This document shows positions 26,951 to 35,731 of a stretch of DNA of 52,999 bases, piece after piece (position 1 is the stretch's first letter; every line of letters begins with the position of its first letter). Under the pieces are notes generated by a model. It worked only from the letters and a program-made list of their open reading frames with translations. It had not been told where the DNA came from and did not search any database. Origin of the DNA: an uncultured Clostridia bacterium (GTDB taxonomy: Bacteria > Bacillota > Clostridia > Christensenellales > Borkfalkiaceae). The DNA lies in NCBI GenBank assembly GCA_947589565.1, contig CANQBW010000003.1, positions 1 to 52,999 of the forward strand. The letters are read 5' to 3'. The translations under genes and the position numbers were made by a program.

Positions 26951-28270
26951 ATGAACAAAAAAACCATCAAAGACGTTTCCGATTGGAAAGGCAAGCGCGT
27001 TTTGGTGCGCTGTGATTTCAACGTCCCCATGAAGGACGGCAGAATCACCGATGAAAACCGCATCACGGGCGCCCTTCCCACGATCGAATATCTCACCGAG
27101 CACGGCGCGAAGGTCATCCTCTGCTCGCACATGGGAAAGCCCCACTCCATCCTCTCGGAGGAAGTCAAACTGTCCAAAAAGGACAAGGAGAAGATCGAAG
27201 CCCTTCCAGAAAGCGAGCGCGAGACCGCCCGCGAGGAGATCATTGCAAAGGCTAAACGGGAGGAGCCCAAAAAGCTCACCTTGAGACCTGTCGCCGACCG
27301 TCTCAACGAGCTTTTAAGTTGCAAAGTGACCTTTGCGGAGGACGTCATCGGTCCCGACGCGCAAAAAAAAGTCGCCGCCTGCAAAGAGGGCGAGTGCGTG
27401 CTGCTTGAAAATCTCCGTTTCCATTGGGAAGAGGAGAAGCGGGACGAGGAATTTTGCAAAAAACTCGCGGCATATTGCGAAATTTACGTCAACGACGCAT
27501 TCGGCACGGCGCACCGCTCGCACGCCTCCACGGCGGCGATCGTCGAATACGGCTTTGTCAAGACGGCGGTCTGCGGATTTTTGATCGAAAAGGAACTCTC
27601 CGTGATGGCAGACTCCCTCGAAGATCCCGTCCGTCCCTTTGTGGCGATCTTGGGCGGCGCGAAGGTCGCCGACAAGCTCAAAGTCATCGACAATTTGCTT
27701 GAAAAGTGCGACACGCTCATCATCGGCGGCGGCATGGCATATACTTTTTTGAAGGCGCAGGGCAATCAGATCGGGACTTCCCTCGTCGACGACGAAAAGC
27801 TCGACTACTGCAAGGAGATGCTCGAAAAGGCGAAGGCAATGGGAAAGCAGCTGCTTCTCCCCGTTGACGCCGTGATTGCAAAGAACTTCCCCGACCCCAT
27901 CGACGCTCCCATCGAGGTGAAGACGGTCACCGTCCAGCGGATTCCCGCCGACTGCATGGGACTCGACATCGGAGAGAAGACGAGAGAGCTCTTCCGCGAG
28001 AGAATTTTACAGGCGAAGACGGTCATCTGGAACGGCCCCATGGGCGTGTTTGAGAACCCCATCCTCGCAAAAGGCACCGAGGCGGTCGCACAGGCGCTGG
28101 CGGACGCCAAGGGCGCGACGACCATCGTCGGCGGCGGCGATTCGGCGGCAGCCTGCACCCAGCTCGGCTTTGCCGATAAAATCACCCACATTTCGACGGG
28201 CGGCGGCGCGTCCCTCGAGCTCTTCGAGGGGAAGACCCTTCCCGGTATCGCCTGCCTCAACGAAAAATAA
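26951..28270 (+). CDS. pgk: Phosphoglycerate kinase
   Basis: Makes ATP from 1,3-bisphosphoglycerate in glycolysis. The N-terminal domain has [16 protein letters not shown] and [10 protein letters not shown]; the C-terminal nucleotide domain has [15 protein letters not shown] and the [13 protein letters not shown] and [14 protein letters not shown] loops. At 439 residues it is about 40 longer than usual. The extra length is a highly charged insertion at about residues 76-106 ([10 protein letters not shown], then [19 protein letters not shown]), where most PGKs have a short HLGRP-containing loop. GGAGAG lies before the ATG. tpiA follows 15 nt downstream. Confidence 0.97.
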   Translation: MNKKTIKDVSDWKGKRVLVRCDFNVPMKDGRITDENRITGALPTIEYLTEHGAKVILCSHMGKPHSILSEEVKLSKKDKEKIEALPESERETAREEIIAKAKREEPKKLTLRPVADRLNELLSCKVTFAEDVIGPDAQKKVAACKEGECVLLENLRFHWEEEKRDEEFCKKLAAYCEIYVNDAFGTAHRSHASTAAIVEYGFVKTAVCGFLIEKELSVMADSLEDPVRPFVAILGGAKVADKLKVIDNLLEKCDTLIIGGGMAYTFLKAQGNQIGTSLVDDEKLDYCKEMLEKAKAMGKQLLLPVDAVIAKNFPDPIDAPIEVKTVTVQRIPADCMGLDIGEKTRELFRERILQAKTVIWNGPMGVFENPILAKGTEAVAQALADAKGATTIVGGGDSAAACTQLGFADKITHISTGGGASLELFEGKTLPGIACLNEK

Positions 28271-28285
28271 GATAGGAGAAAAAGT

Positions 28286-29026
28286 ATGAGAAGACCCATC
28301 ATTGCGGGAAATTGGAAGATGAACATGACCGCGAGCGAGGCCGCTGCCTTCCTCGAACAGCTGAAACCGCTTGTAAAGGACGCAAACTGCGACGTCGCCG
28401 TCTGCGTTCCCGCGATCGACATTCCCGCCTGCGCGGAAGTTCTGAAAGAAAGCAACATCGGGCTCGGTGCGCAGAACGTCCACTTTGCGGAAAAGGGCGC
28501 GTTCACGGGGGAAATCTCCGTCGGAATGCTAAAGGAGTTTGGCGTAAAATACGTCATCATCGGGCACAGTGAGAGAAGACAGTACTTCGGCGAGACGGAC
28601 GAGAGCGTCAACAAGCGTCTTCATGCGGCTTTAAACGGCGGGCTTATTCCCATCGTCTGCGTCGGCGAAAGTCTTGAGGAGCGCGAGACGGGAAAGACCG
28701 AGGAGGTCCTCTTCCGTCAGCTCAAAGAGGGACTCAAGGGCGTTGAGGACGTCACGAAACTCATCATCGCATACGAACCCATCTGGGCGATCGGGACGGG
28801 CAAGACGGCGACCGCCGAACAGGCGAACGAGACGATCGGCTTCATCCGAAAATCGCTCGGCGAGCTCTTCTGCCCCCACTGCGCACAGGAAGTGCGCATC
28901 CAATACGGCGGCTCGATGAACGCGGGCAACTGCAAAGAACTTTTGTCCCAACCCGAAATCGACGGCGGCCTCATCGGCGGCGCAAGTCTCAAGACCCCCG
29001 ACTTCGCAACAATCGTAAACTCGTAA
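28286..29026 (+). CDS. tpiA: Triosephosphate isomerase
   Basis: Interconverts dihydroxyacetone phosphate and glyceraldehyde 3-phosphate. A 246-residue TIM barrel with NWKMNM (active-site Asn and Lys, about 8-13), the catalytic His in IIGHSERR (about 91-98), the catalytic Glu in AYEPIWAIGTGK (about 164-175) and the phosphate loop YGGSMNAGN. AGGAG precedes the ATG. It is co-transcribed with pgk and followed by a terminator. Confidence 0.97.
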   Translation: MRRPIIAGNWKMNMTASEAAAFLEQLKPLVKDANCDVAVCVPAIDIPACAEVLKESNIGLGAQNVHFAEKGAFTGEISVGMLKEFGVKYVIIGHSERRQYFGETDESVNKRLHAALNGGLIPIVCVGESLEERETGKTEEVLFRQLKEGLKGVEDVTKLIIAYEPIWAIGTGKTATAEQANETIGFIRKSLGELFCPHCAQEVRIQYGGSMNAGNCKELLSQPEIDGGLIGGASLKTPDFATIVNS

Positions 29027-29039
29027 AATATTTCAGTGT

Positions 29040-29071
29040 GCGCCCGCGGCAATGCCGCGGGCGCCTATTTT
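29040..29071 (+). terminator. Terminator after tpiA
   Basis: Stem GCGCCCGCGGC-AAT-GCCGCGGGCGC (29040-29064) followed by CTATTTT. Confidence 0.75.
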
Positions 29072-29074
29072 ATC

Positions 29075-29283
29075 CTGTCATCCTGAGCGGAGCGTGTCCC
29101 CCACCCTCATGTCATTCCGAGCAGGCGCTCCGCGGCTGTCGCCGCGGAGCGCCTTTCCCTTCCTGTCATTCTGAGCGAAGTGTTGCGTCAGCAACACGCA
29201 GTCGAAGAATCTCGCCCTTTGTCAGGTCTTACAATAAGGTAGAGATGTTTCGACTCCACTTCGTTCCGCTCAACATGACATAA
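29075..29283. repeat. Cluster of GTCATTCTGAGCG-type repeats
   Basis: Fills most of the 310 bp gap after tpiA. Three forward copies begin TGTCATCCTGAGCGG, TGTCATTCCGAGCAGG and TGTCATTCTGAGCGAAG; a converging end is CGCTCAACATGACA. Inner stems AGGCGCTCCGCGGC/GCCGCGGAGCGCCT and GTGTTGC/GCAACAC are compensated variants of those elsewhere. Confidence 0.8.
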
Positions 29284-29292
29284 AGAACACCC

Positions 29293-29320
29293 GCGCCGCC
29301 TGCTTTTTAGCAGGCGGCGC
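29293..29320. terminator. Terminator after the InlB/LRR lipoprotein gene
   Basis: Perfect 11 bp stem GCGCCGCCTGC-TTTTTA-GCAGGCGGCGC just downstream of the minus-strand stop at 29337; it could act in both directions. Confidence 0.7.
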
Positions 29321-29336
29321 GTATTTTATAAGCAGT

Positions 29337-31940
29337 TTATTCTTCATCAAGTTTGATCACTGTGCCATCCGCGCAGATGATTTTTGTAATAGAAGAGTCT
29401 TTCGCCCAATTCTTATTCAACTTGATTTTCCCCCATTCCTCTGCAGTTCCGTTATAACGGATTTCGGTGAGTGCAGTACTATAAAACACATTTTCCCCGA
29501 TCCTCTTCACTCCTTTCCCAATCAAAATACTTTTTAGAGATGGACATATATAGAATGCCCTGTCTCCGATCTCCGTCACGCTGTCCGGAATGATAATGCT
29601 ATCAAGCTTTTCACAATAACGAAATGCCTCATCTCCAATCGAAGTGACTCCGTTCGGAATCACAACATCCTCAAGAGCAAAGCATTCACTGAATGCCGAA
29701 TCTCCAATCGAAGTTATTCTATCGGGAATTGTAATTTTCTCAAGCGCATTGCAACAATAGAATGTATGATTTTCAATCGCAGTGACACCCTTGGGAATTA
29801 TAACTTCACGAAGTGAGGTGCAAAACGCAAATGCCGCTTCTCCAATCTTTGTGACACCGTCAGGAATTTCAATGCTTTCCAGCGCCTTACATTCATGGAA
29901 TGCCGAATCTCCAATCGAAGTAACGCTCTGGGGAATTACAATGCTTTGCAGTGAAGAACAACCCCAGAATGCATATCCCCCAATCGTTGTGACCCCCTCG
30001 GGAATTGCAATGCTTACAAGCTCCTCGCAGCCATAGAATGCATTTCTTCCAATCGAAGTGACGCCGCTCGGAATTGTAATGCTTTCCAATGCCTTACATT
30101 CATAGAATGCACTCTCTCCAATCGTTGTGACACCCTCGGGAAGGGTAATTTCCTCAAGCGAAGAACAGCCATGGAACGCACTGTTTTCGATTGAAGTGAC
30201 GCCGCTCGGAATTGTAACCGAGGTAATTGATTTGCAATTCTGGAAAGCAGACCACCATACCGCCACCACGGGAAATCCCCCGAAGTACTTGTCGGGAATG
30301 ACGACAATCTTGCTCTCCCCCTCATAATCCGAAACGCCGTATTTGCCTTCTTCAATTTCTTTGAAAGAAAGTCCCTCTGTGCCCTTAATCCACCAGGCAT
30401 AGAGTTTTAAGTTCCCAGTCATATTCTCAAGTTCGGTTACAAGCTCTTTATGTTCCTCATCTTTGTACCACCCGAGGAAGTAGTTGTCCTTCTTTGTCGG
30501 ATTTGCAAGCTCGATCTTATCTTCCACGGTATAGCTTGCGGGATTTTCGGCACCCGTTCCCCCGTCGGAGACATATTCGATATTGTATGTCACAATCTCC
30601 CACTTCGCATACAGGTCGATTTCACCCTCCGACCCCTTCTCGATGCGCTCGATCTGCTTGGTGCAAGCCTCGTCCTCGAACCATCCTTCAAAGGTATAAC
30701 CCCTCTTTTCCGCCTGCTTGAATTCTATGGCGTCGTCAACCGTGTAGCTCAAAGGATTTTCACTGCTGTTTTCCCCGCCGTTCAAGTGGTAGTTGATTGG
30801 ATAGCCGGACAATTTCCATTTGGCATAGAGCTGCTTGTCGCCCGTGGCATTTTCAAAGGACGCTCTCTTGGTAAAGGCATCATCCTCATACCAGCCCTCG
30901 AAGGTATAGCCCGCCTTTTCCGCTTTTTGAAGAACGACTCTATCTTCCACGGTATAGCTTTCGGGATTTTCCCCGTTCGTCCCCCCATCGAGGTGATAGG
31001 TGATCGTATAGTCGATGACCGACCACTTGGCATAGACGTCTCTGTCGCCCTCCGACCCCTTCTCGATTTTCTCGATTGGCTTGGTGTAGGCGGCGTCCTC
31101 AAACCATCCCTCAAAGGTGTACCCCTTGCGGGAAGGTGCGGAGAGCGCAATCGTGTCGCTCAAAATCGTATACTCCTCGGGAAGATCCGCGCCGTATTCG
31201 TCGTGATAGTCAATCTCATATGTGCGGTAGAGCTTGACGGTCTTGTCGCCCCCGATTCTGACATCTTTAATCGTCTCACCGTCGATGTATTTGATGGCGT
31301 CGATCGTGTAATCGGTGACCCGCTCAAACTCTCCCACGGAGACATCCAAGATGATGTTTTCAAGGTCGGACCCCTTCTCGAACATATTCACGGCATACTT
31401 CTTCTCGTTGAGCGTGAAGGAGATAATTTCATACTGCTTGGGATTGGTAAAATGGATGGTGATCTTAATCCTGCTGTTGGGACGGGTACGGTAGACACCC
31501 CCGTCGACGTCGGGCGACCACTTGTCATTCGAGTTGCCGCTTCCGCTCTGCGTTCCGCCGTTTCCGTTGTGAGGACGGTCGTCATCATCGTCATCATCGT
31601 CATGATCGTCATGATCGTCGTCATCATCGTCGTCATCGTCATGATCGTCGTCATCATCGTCGTCATCGTCATGATCATCATTGTCGCGGGCGTCTTTAGA
31701 AATTGCTCCCCCAAAGGGCAGAAAGTACCGCTCGGAAGAGGACGCAATGCTCATGCCCAAATAGACGGGAGCGTCTGCACTGCTCTGGGTTCCGCTCTGC
31801 GAGCCGCTGTTCTGGTTGTTCCCGCTCTGCTCGGTGTTTTGCCCGCTGTCTGCGGTGTTCTTTTCACAGCCGGCAGCGCCGAAGGCAAGGCAAGCGCATG
31901 TCGCAAGCGACAAAAGAAGACAGAAAAGTTTCTTTTTCAT
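29337..31940 (-). CDS. Large surface lipoprotein: Asp/His-rich stalk, InlB B-repeats and BspA-type LRRs
   Basis: An 867-residue lipoprotein with lipobox GAAGC (Cys about 25). A Ser/Gln/Asn-rich segment is followed by an extreme acidic run (about residues 80-125) of blocks of 8-9 Asp separated by His. Next come about four Listeria-Bacteroides (InlB B) repeats of the type GYTFEGWYEDDAFTK ... LYAKW (about 250-520), then BspA LRR_5 repeats (about 560-840). The domains suggest a surface adhesin. The start is the ATG at 31940 behind GAGGAG; the frame extends seven codons further. It sits between tpiA and gpmI on the opposite strand. Confidence 0.9.
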   Translation of the reverse strand: MKKKLFCLLLSLATCACLAFGAAGCEKNTADSGQNTEQSGNNQNSGSQSGTQSSADAPVYLGMSIASSSERYFLPFGGAISKDARDNDDHDDDDDDDDDHDDDDDDDDDHDDHDDDDDDDDRPHNGNGGTQSGSGNSNDKWSPDVDGGVYRTRPNSRIKITIHFTNPKQYEIISFTLNEKKYAVNMFEKGSDLENIILDVSVGEFERVTDYTIDAIKYIDGETIKDVRIGGDKTVKLYRTYEIDYHDEYGADLPEEYTILSDTIALSAPSRKGYTFEGWFEDAAYTKPIEKIEKGSEGDRDVYAKWSVIDYTITYHLDGGTNGENPESYTVEDRVVLQKAEKAGYTFEGWYEDDAFTKRASFENATGDKQLYAKWKLSGYPINYHLNGGENSSENPLSYTVDDAIEFKQAEKRGYTFEGWFEDEACTKQIERIEKGSEGEIDLYAKWEIVTYNIEYVSDGGTGAENPASYTVEDKIELANPTKKDNYFLGWYKDEEHKELVTELENMTGNLKLYAWWIKGTEGLSFKEIEEGKYGVSDYEGESKIVVIPDKYFGGFPVVAVWWSAFQNCKSITSVTIPSGVTSIENSAFHGCSSLEEITLPEGVTTIGESAFYECKALESITIPSGVTSIGRNAFYGCEELVSIAIPEGVTTIGGYAFWGCSSLQSIVIPQSVTSIGDSAFHECKALESIEIPDGVTKIGEAAFAFCTSLREVIIPKGVTAIENHTFYCCNALEKITIPDRITSIGDSAFSECFALEDVVIPNGVTSIGDEAFRYCEKLDSIIIPDSVTEIGDRAFYICPSLKSILIGKGVKRIGENVFYSTALTEIRYNGTAEEWGKIKLNKNWAKDSSITKIICADGTVIKLDEE

Positions 31941-32112
31941 AAGAATCTCCTCGAAATCCAATCAATCGACAATATTTTATCATCGCATATCAAGAAAGTC
32001 AAGAAAAGAACGTCTGCTTCTCGTAAAAAATTTGAAAAAGCCGCAACATTCTATCGACCGCAGTTGACAAAATCCGGAAAATGTTTTATGATATATCCCA
32101 AGGAGAACGGTT

Positions 32113-32679
32113 ATGAATTTCAAAAGAGGGATCGGCGTTTTTGCAATATGTATCATGATTTTTTCTTCGATTTGCCTGGCGGCGTGCGGTTCGGCTGCGC
32201 CGTTTGCACAAAAGTTTGCGGGCGTCGTCGGAAGTTTTGACGGTGAAAACCTTTCGGCCGTTCTCTTGTTTTCCGATTCGGACGAAAGAGAGGGCAGGAT
32301 CAATCTTTCCGACGCTCCGCAATTGAATATCACCTTTCGCTATACAGTTTCCGAAAAGGGCGATATTTCTTTTGATTTTGATACGGATGACAGGGCGAGC
32401 GGGACCCTTCACGGCAAAGATATCCGGGTGACTGCCCATGTCAACGGGCGGACGATCGATTTTTCGGGAACATTTTATCTCCTGACCGAAAAAGTCGACG
32501 GCGAAGTCGACGAAGAGGGATATGTGACCGCCGGGCATCCTTTCTCGGATGTGATCCCCCTTCCCGAGGACACGAAGGGGATCACCATCAACGGTCAAGA
32601 GACCTCTCAAGAGGAATTTTCGAATTTCGTCATGCCCGAACGCGATACGATCGTCGAAATCGTCACCGAATCGGACTGA
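32113..32679 (+). CDS. Hypothetical lipoprotein
   Basis: A 188-residue lipoprotein: signal peptide (hydrophobic about 7-22) and lipobox LAAC (Cys about 25). The mature part is acidic, beta-rich, and ends with a short segment EDTKGITINGQETSQEEFSN. I do not recognise the family. AAGGAG lies before the ATG. A terminator follows at 32704, so it is transcribed alone, ahead of gpmI. Confidence 0.7.
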   Translation: MNFKRGIGVFAICIMIFSSICLAACGSAAPFAQKFAGVVGSFDGENLSAVLLFSDSDEREGRINLSDAPQLNITFRYTVSEKGDISFDFDTDDRASGTLHGKDIRVTAHVNGRTIDFSGTFYLLTEKVDGEVDEEGYVTAGHPFSDVIPLPEDTKGITINGQETSQEEFSNFVMPERDTIVEIVTESD

Positions 32680-32703
32680 TTTACAAAACTCGTTCAAAAC
32701 TCA

Positions 32704-32740
32704 GCGCGGCGCCGTGAAATCACGGCGCCGCGCCCTTTCT
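32704..32740 (+). terminator. Terminator before gpmI
   Basis: 13 bp stem GCGCGGCGCCGTG/CACGGCGCCGCGC (32704-32733) with loop AAAT, followed by CCTTTCTTT. Confidence 0.8.
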
Positions 32741-32782
32741 TTCGAAAATTTCGGCAATTTGGCAAAAAAAGGTGCGTTTTTC

Positions 32783-32811
32783 TTGAAAAATTCTCCGAAA
32801 ACGGCTATAAT
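32783..32811 (+). promoter_or_regulatory. gpmI promoter
   Basis: TTGAAA (32783-32788), 17 bp spacer, TATAAT (32806-32811), 24 bp before the gpmI ATG. Confidence 0.8.
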
Positions 32812-32835
32812 AGGGAAAAATCCTTGAGGAAGACC

Positions 32836-34386
32836 ATGAAAAAGATACCCTATGCGATCATCATAATGGACGGCTACGGCTTGGCGAAGGCGGGCGCGGG
32901 CAACGCGATCAGTCTCGACGGCAGCCGCTATGTCAACGAACTCATCAAAAAATACCCCTCCGCAACGCTCGGTGCGAGCGGAAACTCCGTCGGGCTCCCC
33001 GAAGGGCAGATGGGAAACTCCGAGGTCGGCCATCTCAACATCGGCGCGGGGCGGATCGTCTATCAGGACCTGACAAAGATCACAAAATCCATCAAAGACG
33101 GCGATTTCTTTGAAAATCCCGCCCTCATCCGGGCGATGGACTCCGCAGAGAAGAACGGCAAAAAACTTCATCTTTGGGGACTTTTATCGGACGGCGGCGT
33201 TCACAGCCACATCGAGCACCTCTTTGCGCTGCTCGAAATGGCAAAAAAGCGGGGATTGAAGGAAGTCTTTGTCCACGCCTTTTTGGACGGCAGGGACGTC
33301 TCCCCCACTTCGGGCGTCTCCTATGTGAAGGAACTTCTCGAAAAGATGAAAAATCTTCACTTCGGCAAGCTCGCCTCCCTTTCGGGAAGATACTATTCGA
33401 TGGACCGCGACAACAACTGGGACCGTATCGAAAAGAGCTACGAAATGTTAACGCTCGGCACGGGCGCTCCAATCGAAGACCCCGTCAAGGCGCTTGAAAA
33501 TTCCTATCGCGCGGGCGTCACGGACGAATTTTTTGTTCCCGGCAACATCTGCGAGAACGGAAAGCCCGTCGCGCTCGTCGAAAAGGGGGACTCCGTCATC
33601 TTCTTCAACTTCCGTCCCGACCGCGCCCGCGAGCTCACCCGCGCCTTCACGCAGAAGGAGTTTGTCGTCCCCAAGGGCACGGCTTTCGAGAGAAAAACAG
33701 GATTTTTGAGCCCTGTGTACGTCTGTTTCACCGTCTATGACGCGGCGTTTGAAAATGTGGAGATCGCCTTCCCCAAACAGAGCATGAAAAACACGCTCGG
33801 AGAATATCTCTCGAAGATGGGAAAGCGGCAGCTTCGCATCGCCGAGACCGAAAAATACGCACACGTCACCTTCTTTTTCAACGGCGGCGTGGAGGAGCCA
33901 AACCCGAACGAGGACCGCGTGCTCATCAACTCTCCCAAAGTGGCGACCTACGACCTGCAGCCCGAAATGTCCGCGCCCGAAGTCACCGAGCGTGCCCTCG
34001 CAGAGCTCGACAAGGGGATCTACGACGTCATGATCCTGAACTTTGCAAATTGCGACATGGTGGGACATACGGGCGTAATCGAGGCGGCGGTCAAGGCGGT
34101 GCATGTGGTGGATGAGTGCGTCAAACGGGTGACGGACAAGATTTTGGAGATGGGCGGAAGCGCGATCCTCACCGCCGACCACGGCAACGCCGACCGGATG
34201 CTCGGCGACGACGGAAGCCCCTTCACCGCGCATACGACGAACCCCGTCCCCGTCGTTTTGATCTCCGAAAAATTCAAAAATGCGCACCTCCGCAAAGACG
34301 GCATCCTCGCCGACCTCTCCCCCACCCTTCTCACCGTGATGGGTCTCCCCGTGCCCGAGGAGATGACGGGGAAGAGTTTGATATAA
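32836..34386 (+). CDS. gpmI: 2,3-bisphosphoglycerate-independent phosphoglycerate mutase
   Basis: Interconverts 3- and 2-phosphoglycerate using two Mn ions. The 516 residues (normal length) start MKKIPYAIIIMDGYGLAKAG with the metal Asp. The phosphoserine site lies in GQMGNSEVGHLNIGAGRIVYQ. HAFLDGRDVSP, YFNFRPDRAR-like (here FFNFRPDRAREL), NCDMVGHTG and ADHGNADRM give the remaining ligands. GAGGAAG 5 nt upstream selects the ATG at 32836 over a TTG at 32824. It has its own promoter, separated from pgk-tpiA by two surface-protein genes. Confidence 0.97.
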   Translation: MKKIPYAIIIMDGYGLAKAGAGNAISLDGSRYVNELIKKYPSATLGASGNSVGLPEGQMGNSEVGHLNIGAGRIVYQDLTKITKSIKDGDFFENPALIRAMDSAEKNGKKLHLWGLLSDGGVHSHIEHLFALLEMAKKRGLKEVFVHAFLDGRDVSPTSGVSYVKELLEKMKNLHFGKLASLSGRYYSMDRDNNWDRIEKSYEMLTLGTGAPIEDPVKALENSYRAGVTDEFFVPGNICENGKPVALVEKGDSVIFFNFRPDRARELTRAFTQKEFVVPKGTAFERKTGFLSPVYVCFTVYDAAFENVEIAFPKQSMKNTLGEYLSKMGKRQLRIAETEKYAHVTFFFNGGVEEPNPNEDRVLINSPKVATYDLQPEMSAPEVTERALAELDKGIYDVMILNFANCDMVGHTGVIEAAVKAVHVVDECVKRVTDKILEMGGSAILTADHGNADRMLGDDGSPFTAHTTNPVPVVLISEKFKNAHLRKDGILADLSPTLLTVMGLPVPEEMTGKSLI

Positions 34387-34390
34387 AAAA

Positions 34391-34554
34391 TTTCGAACGA
34401 AATCTTCCCTTCGGGAATATTTGCGTTCGAGGAAATGGGCTTTTGCGCCTTGAATCGTTTGGTCGTCTCGTTCGCTTTCACGACAATGTGCGTCCCGTGG
34501 GGCGCCTATTGAGTCGTGCAGCGCAGGGAAACCCTGCTCGCACCGAGGGATTAT
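34391..34554 (-). repeat. Structured ~160 bp repeat, copy D (inverted)
   Basis: Lies on the minus strand directly after the gpmI stop. The first hairpin is at 34516-34543, and CACGAC/GTCGTG forms the middle stem. The terminal palindrome (34391-34434) has outer arms TCGAACG/CGTTCGA and inner TTCCC-GAA-GGGAA. It shares the long conserved middle AAAGCGAACGAGA with copy B. Confidence 0.85.
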
Positions 34555-34555
34555 A

Positions 34556-34815
34556 ATGTTTCGTCGAAAAGCTCGCTACGCGATCTTTCTCGACGAGGAA
34601 GTTGTGTTAGACATGTCATCCTGAGCGGAGTGTTGCGGTAGCAACGCGGAGTCGAATGGATCCCCTAAGCTATCGACGGGACGTTCCAATTATGTCATGT
34701 TGAGCGAAGTCGAAACATCTCTACCTTATTGTCAAGGCAAAAGGACGAGATTCTTACTTTACTTGTCATTCCGAGCAGGCGCCCCCGCGGCTATTGCCGC
34801 GGGGGCGCCGTTTCT
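34556..34815. repeat. Orphan terminal palindrome and GTCATTCTGAGCG-type repeats
   Basis: At 34560-34602 a lone copy of the element's terminal palindrome, with wholly different arms (read on the minus strand: TCGTCGA/CGACGA, AAAG/CTTT, TCGC-GTA-GCGA). It is followed by repeat copies starting TGTCATCCTGAGCGG (inner GTTGCGGTAGCAAC), TGTCATGTTGAGCG and TGTCATTCCGAGCAGG (inner GGCGCCCCCGCGGC/GCCGCGGGGGCGCC). No gene lies in 34387-34818. Confidence 0.75.
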
Positions 34816-34818
34816 TAA

Positions 34819-35130
34819 TTAAAGAATCGTCTCTCCGAACGCCTCCAGGAGCCGCAGCAAAGCGTCCCTCTGTCCGTCGGTCAGCTTTCTGATCGCCCGC
34901 AAAAGACGTCTGTCGCCGATCTCAAGCGGAACCGCCGCCCGTTCTCGCCCCAAAAGCTCGTCCACGCTGACCCCGAAGAGCTCTGAAAGTTTGACCAAAT
35001 TCTCACAATCGGGCTCGCTTGTCCCGTTCTCCCAATTGCTCACGTTCCGTTGCACATTGTTTATTCTCTCCGCCACTTCCTTTTGCGTCAGCTGCAACTC
35101 CTCCCGCAATTCCTTGATCCTCAACTCCAT
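34819..35130 (-). CDS. XRE-family helix-turn-helix regulator
   Basis: A 103-residue Cro/C1-type DNA-binding protein. The HTH (about 5-58) reads LREELQLTQKEVAERINNVQ with VSNWENGTSEPDCENLVKLS, followed by VDELLGRE and a short helical C-terminus. AAAGGAGG lies before the ATG. It is divergent from the helical/patatin operon. A perfect 10 bp palindrome in the shared 124 bp intergenic region is its probable operator, so it likely represses that operon and itself. Confidence 0.88.
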   Translation of the reverse strand: MELRIKELREELQLTQKEVAERINNVQRNVSNWENGTSEPDCENLVKLSELFGVSVDELLGRERAAVPLEIGDRRLLRAIRKLTDGQRDALLRLLEAFGETIL

Positions 35131-35159
35131 TTTTCGCCTCCTTTCTTATCATTGATAAA

Positions 35160-35215
35160 TTTTAGAAAAAAATTTTCTAAAATAGCTTGACATAGCATTT
35201 ATTTTTCTATATAAT
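35160..35215 (+). promoter_or_regulatory. Patatin-operon promoter with upstream palindrome
   Basis: TTGACA (35187-35192), 17 bp spacer, TATAAT (35210-35215): perfect consensus in both boxes. Directly upstream at 35160-35182 is TTTTAGAAAA-AAA-TTTTCTAAAA, a 10 bp perfect inverted repeat placed 4 bp from the -35 box. It is the likely XRE binding site. A consensus promoter next to a repressor site suggests tight repression with strong induction. Confidence 0.8.
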
Positions 35216-35254
35216 ATCCTTGTAATAGAAATTTAATTACTAAGGGGAATTGTT

Positions 35255-35731
35255 ATGGAACAAACGAAGAGCCTCGGGACGGAGAAACTTTTGTATCTTT
35301 ATCGTCGGTATCTGCTGATCGCGCAGATGTCGGAGAAGTATTCGGACGATAAGCAGGTGCTTCGCGCGATGGGAAAAGTCGCGAAGAAGGAATACAAGGG
35401 GTTGAAGGAGACGGTCTATCCGCTTGACATCAAGGACTTGAATGCGGTCATGCTTGCGATCTCGCAGCTGATGGACTTGATCACATCCCTGATCAAGGCG
35501 TCCGAGGTAGAGAAATTTCAAGTGGCTGCGACGGGACTGCGCAATTACATCGATGATCTCGGCAAGACTGTCGGGGAGCTTGAAAAAGTCTGCGAAGAGA
35601 CGTCAACGCCCATCGACAAGCTCAATTCCGCGGTGGGACAGGCGAAAGAGGTGCTCGGGAAGGGCAAAGAACTGCTTGAAAAAGGGGTCGAGGGAATAAA
35701 AAAAACGGTCACCGACCTGCGCTCAAAATAG
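35255..35731 (+). CDS. Helical coiled-coil protein, possible N-terminal part of a patatin fusion
   Basis: A 158-residue, almost wholly helical protein with no recognised family. It has charged amphipathic helices, then a coiled-coil-like C-terminal half rich in Lys, Glu and Gly (GKTVGELEKVCEETSTPIDK, then QAKEVLGKGKELLEKGVEGIKK). AAGGGG lies 8 nt before the ATG. The stop codon overlaps the start of the patatin domain frame. Nine codons before the stop the frame crosses A_AAA_AAA (35698-35704), with AAGGGG 10 nt upstream of it. A -1 slip there would join this protein to the patatin domain. It may work alone as a regulator and also as a fusion domain; both are inference. Confidence 0.75.
   Translation: MEQTKSLGTEKLLYLYRRYLLIAQMSEKYSDDKQVLRAMGKVAKKEYKGLKETVYPLDIKDLNAVMLAISQLMDLITSLIKASEVEKFQVAATGLRNYIDDLGKTVGELEKVCEETSTPIDKLNSAVGQAKEVLGKGKELLEKGVEGIKKTVTDLRSK
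35698..35704 (+). other. Candidate -1 ribosomal frameshift site
   Basis: The heptamer A AAA AAA lies in the X_XXY_YYZ phase of the upstream frame (codons ATA AAA AAA ACG). A Shine-Dalgarno-like AAGGGG (35682-35687) ends 10 nt upstream, the spacing used by E. coli dnaX. A short GGTC-ACC-GACC stem follows, then the zero-frame stop at 35729. The tract is eight A in the DNA, so a sequencing or assembly length error must be excluded. Confidence 0.5.

Noticed and set aside
30450..32240. 596-codon plus-strand ORF opposite the InlB/LRR gene
   Set aside because: Hydrophobic antisense of Asp-rich and repeat coding sequence; the sense strand has a signal peptide, domains and ribosome site.
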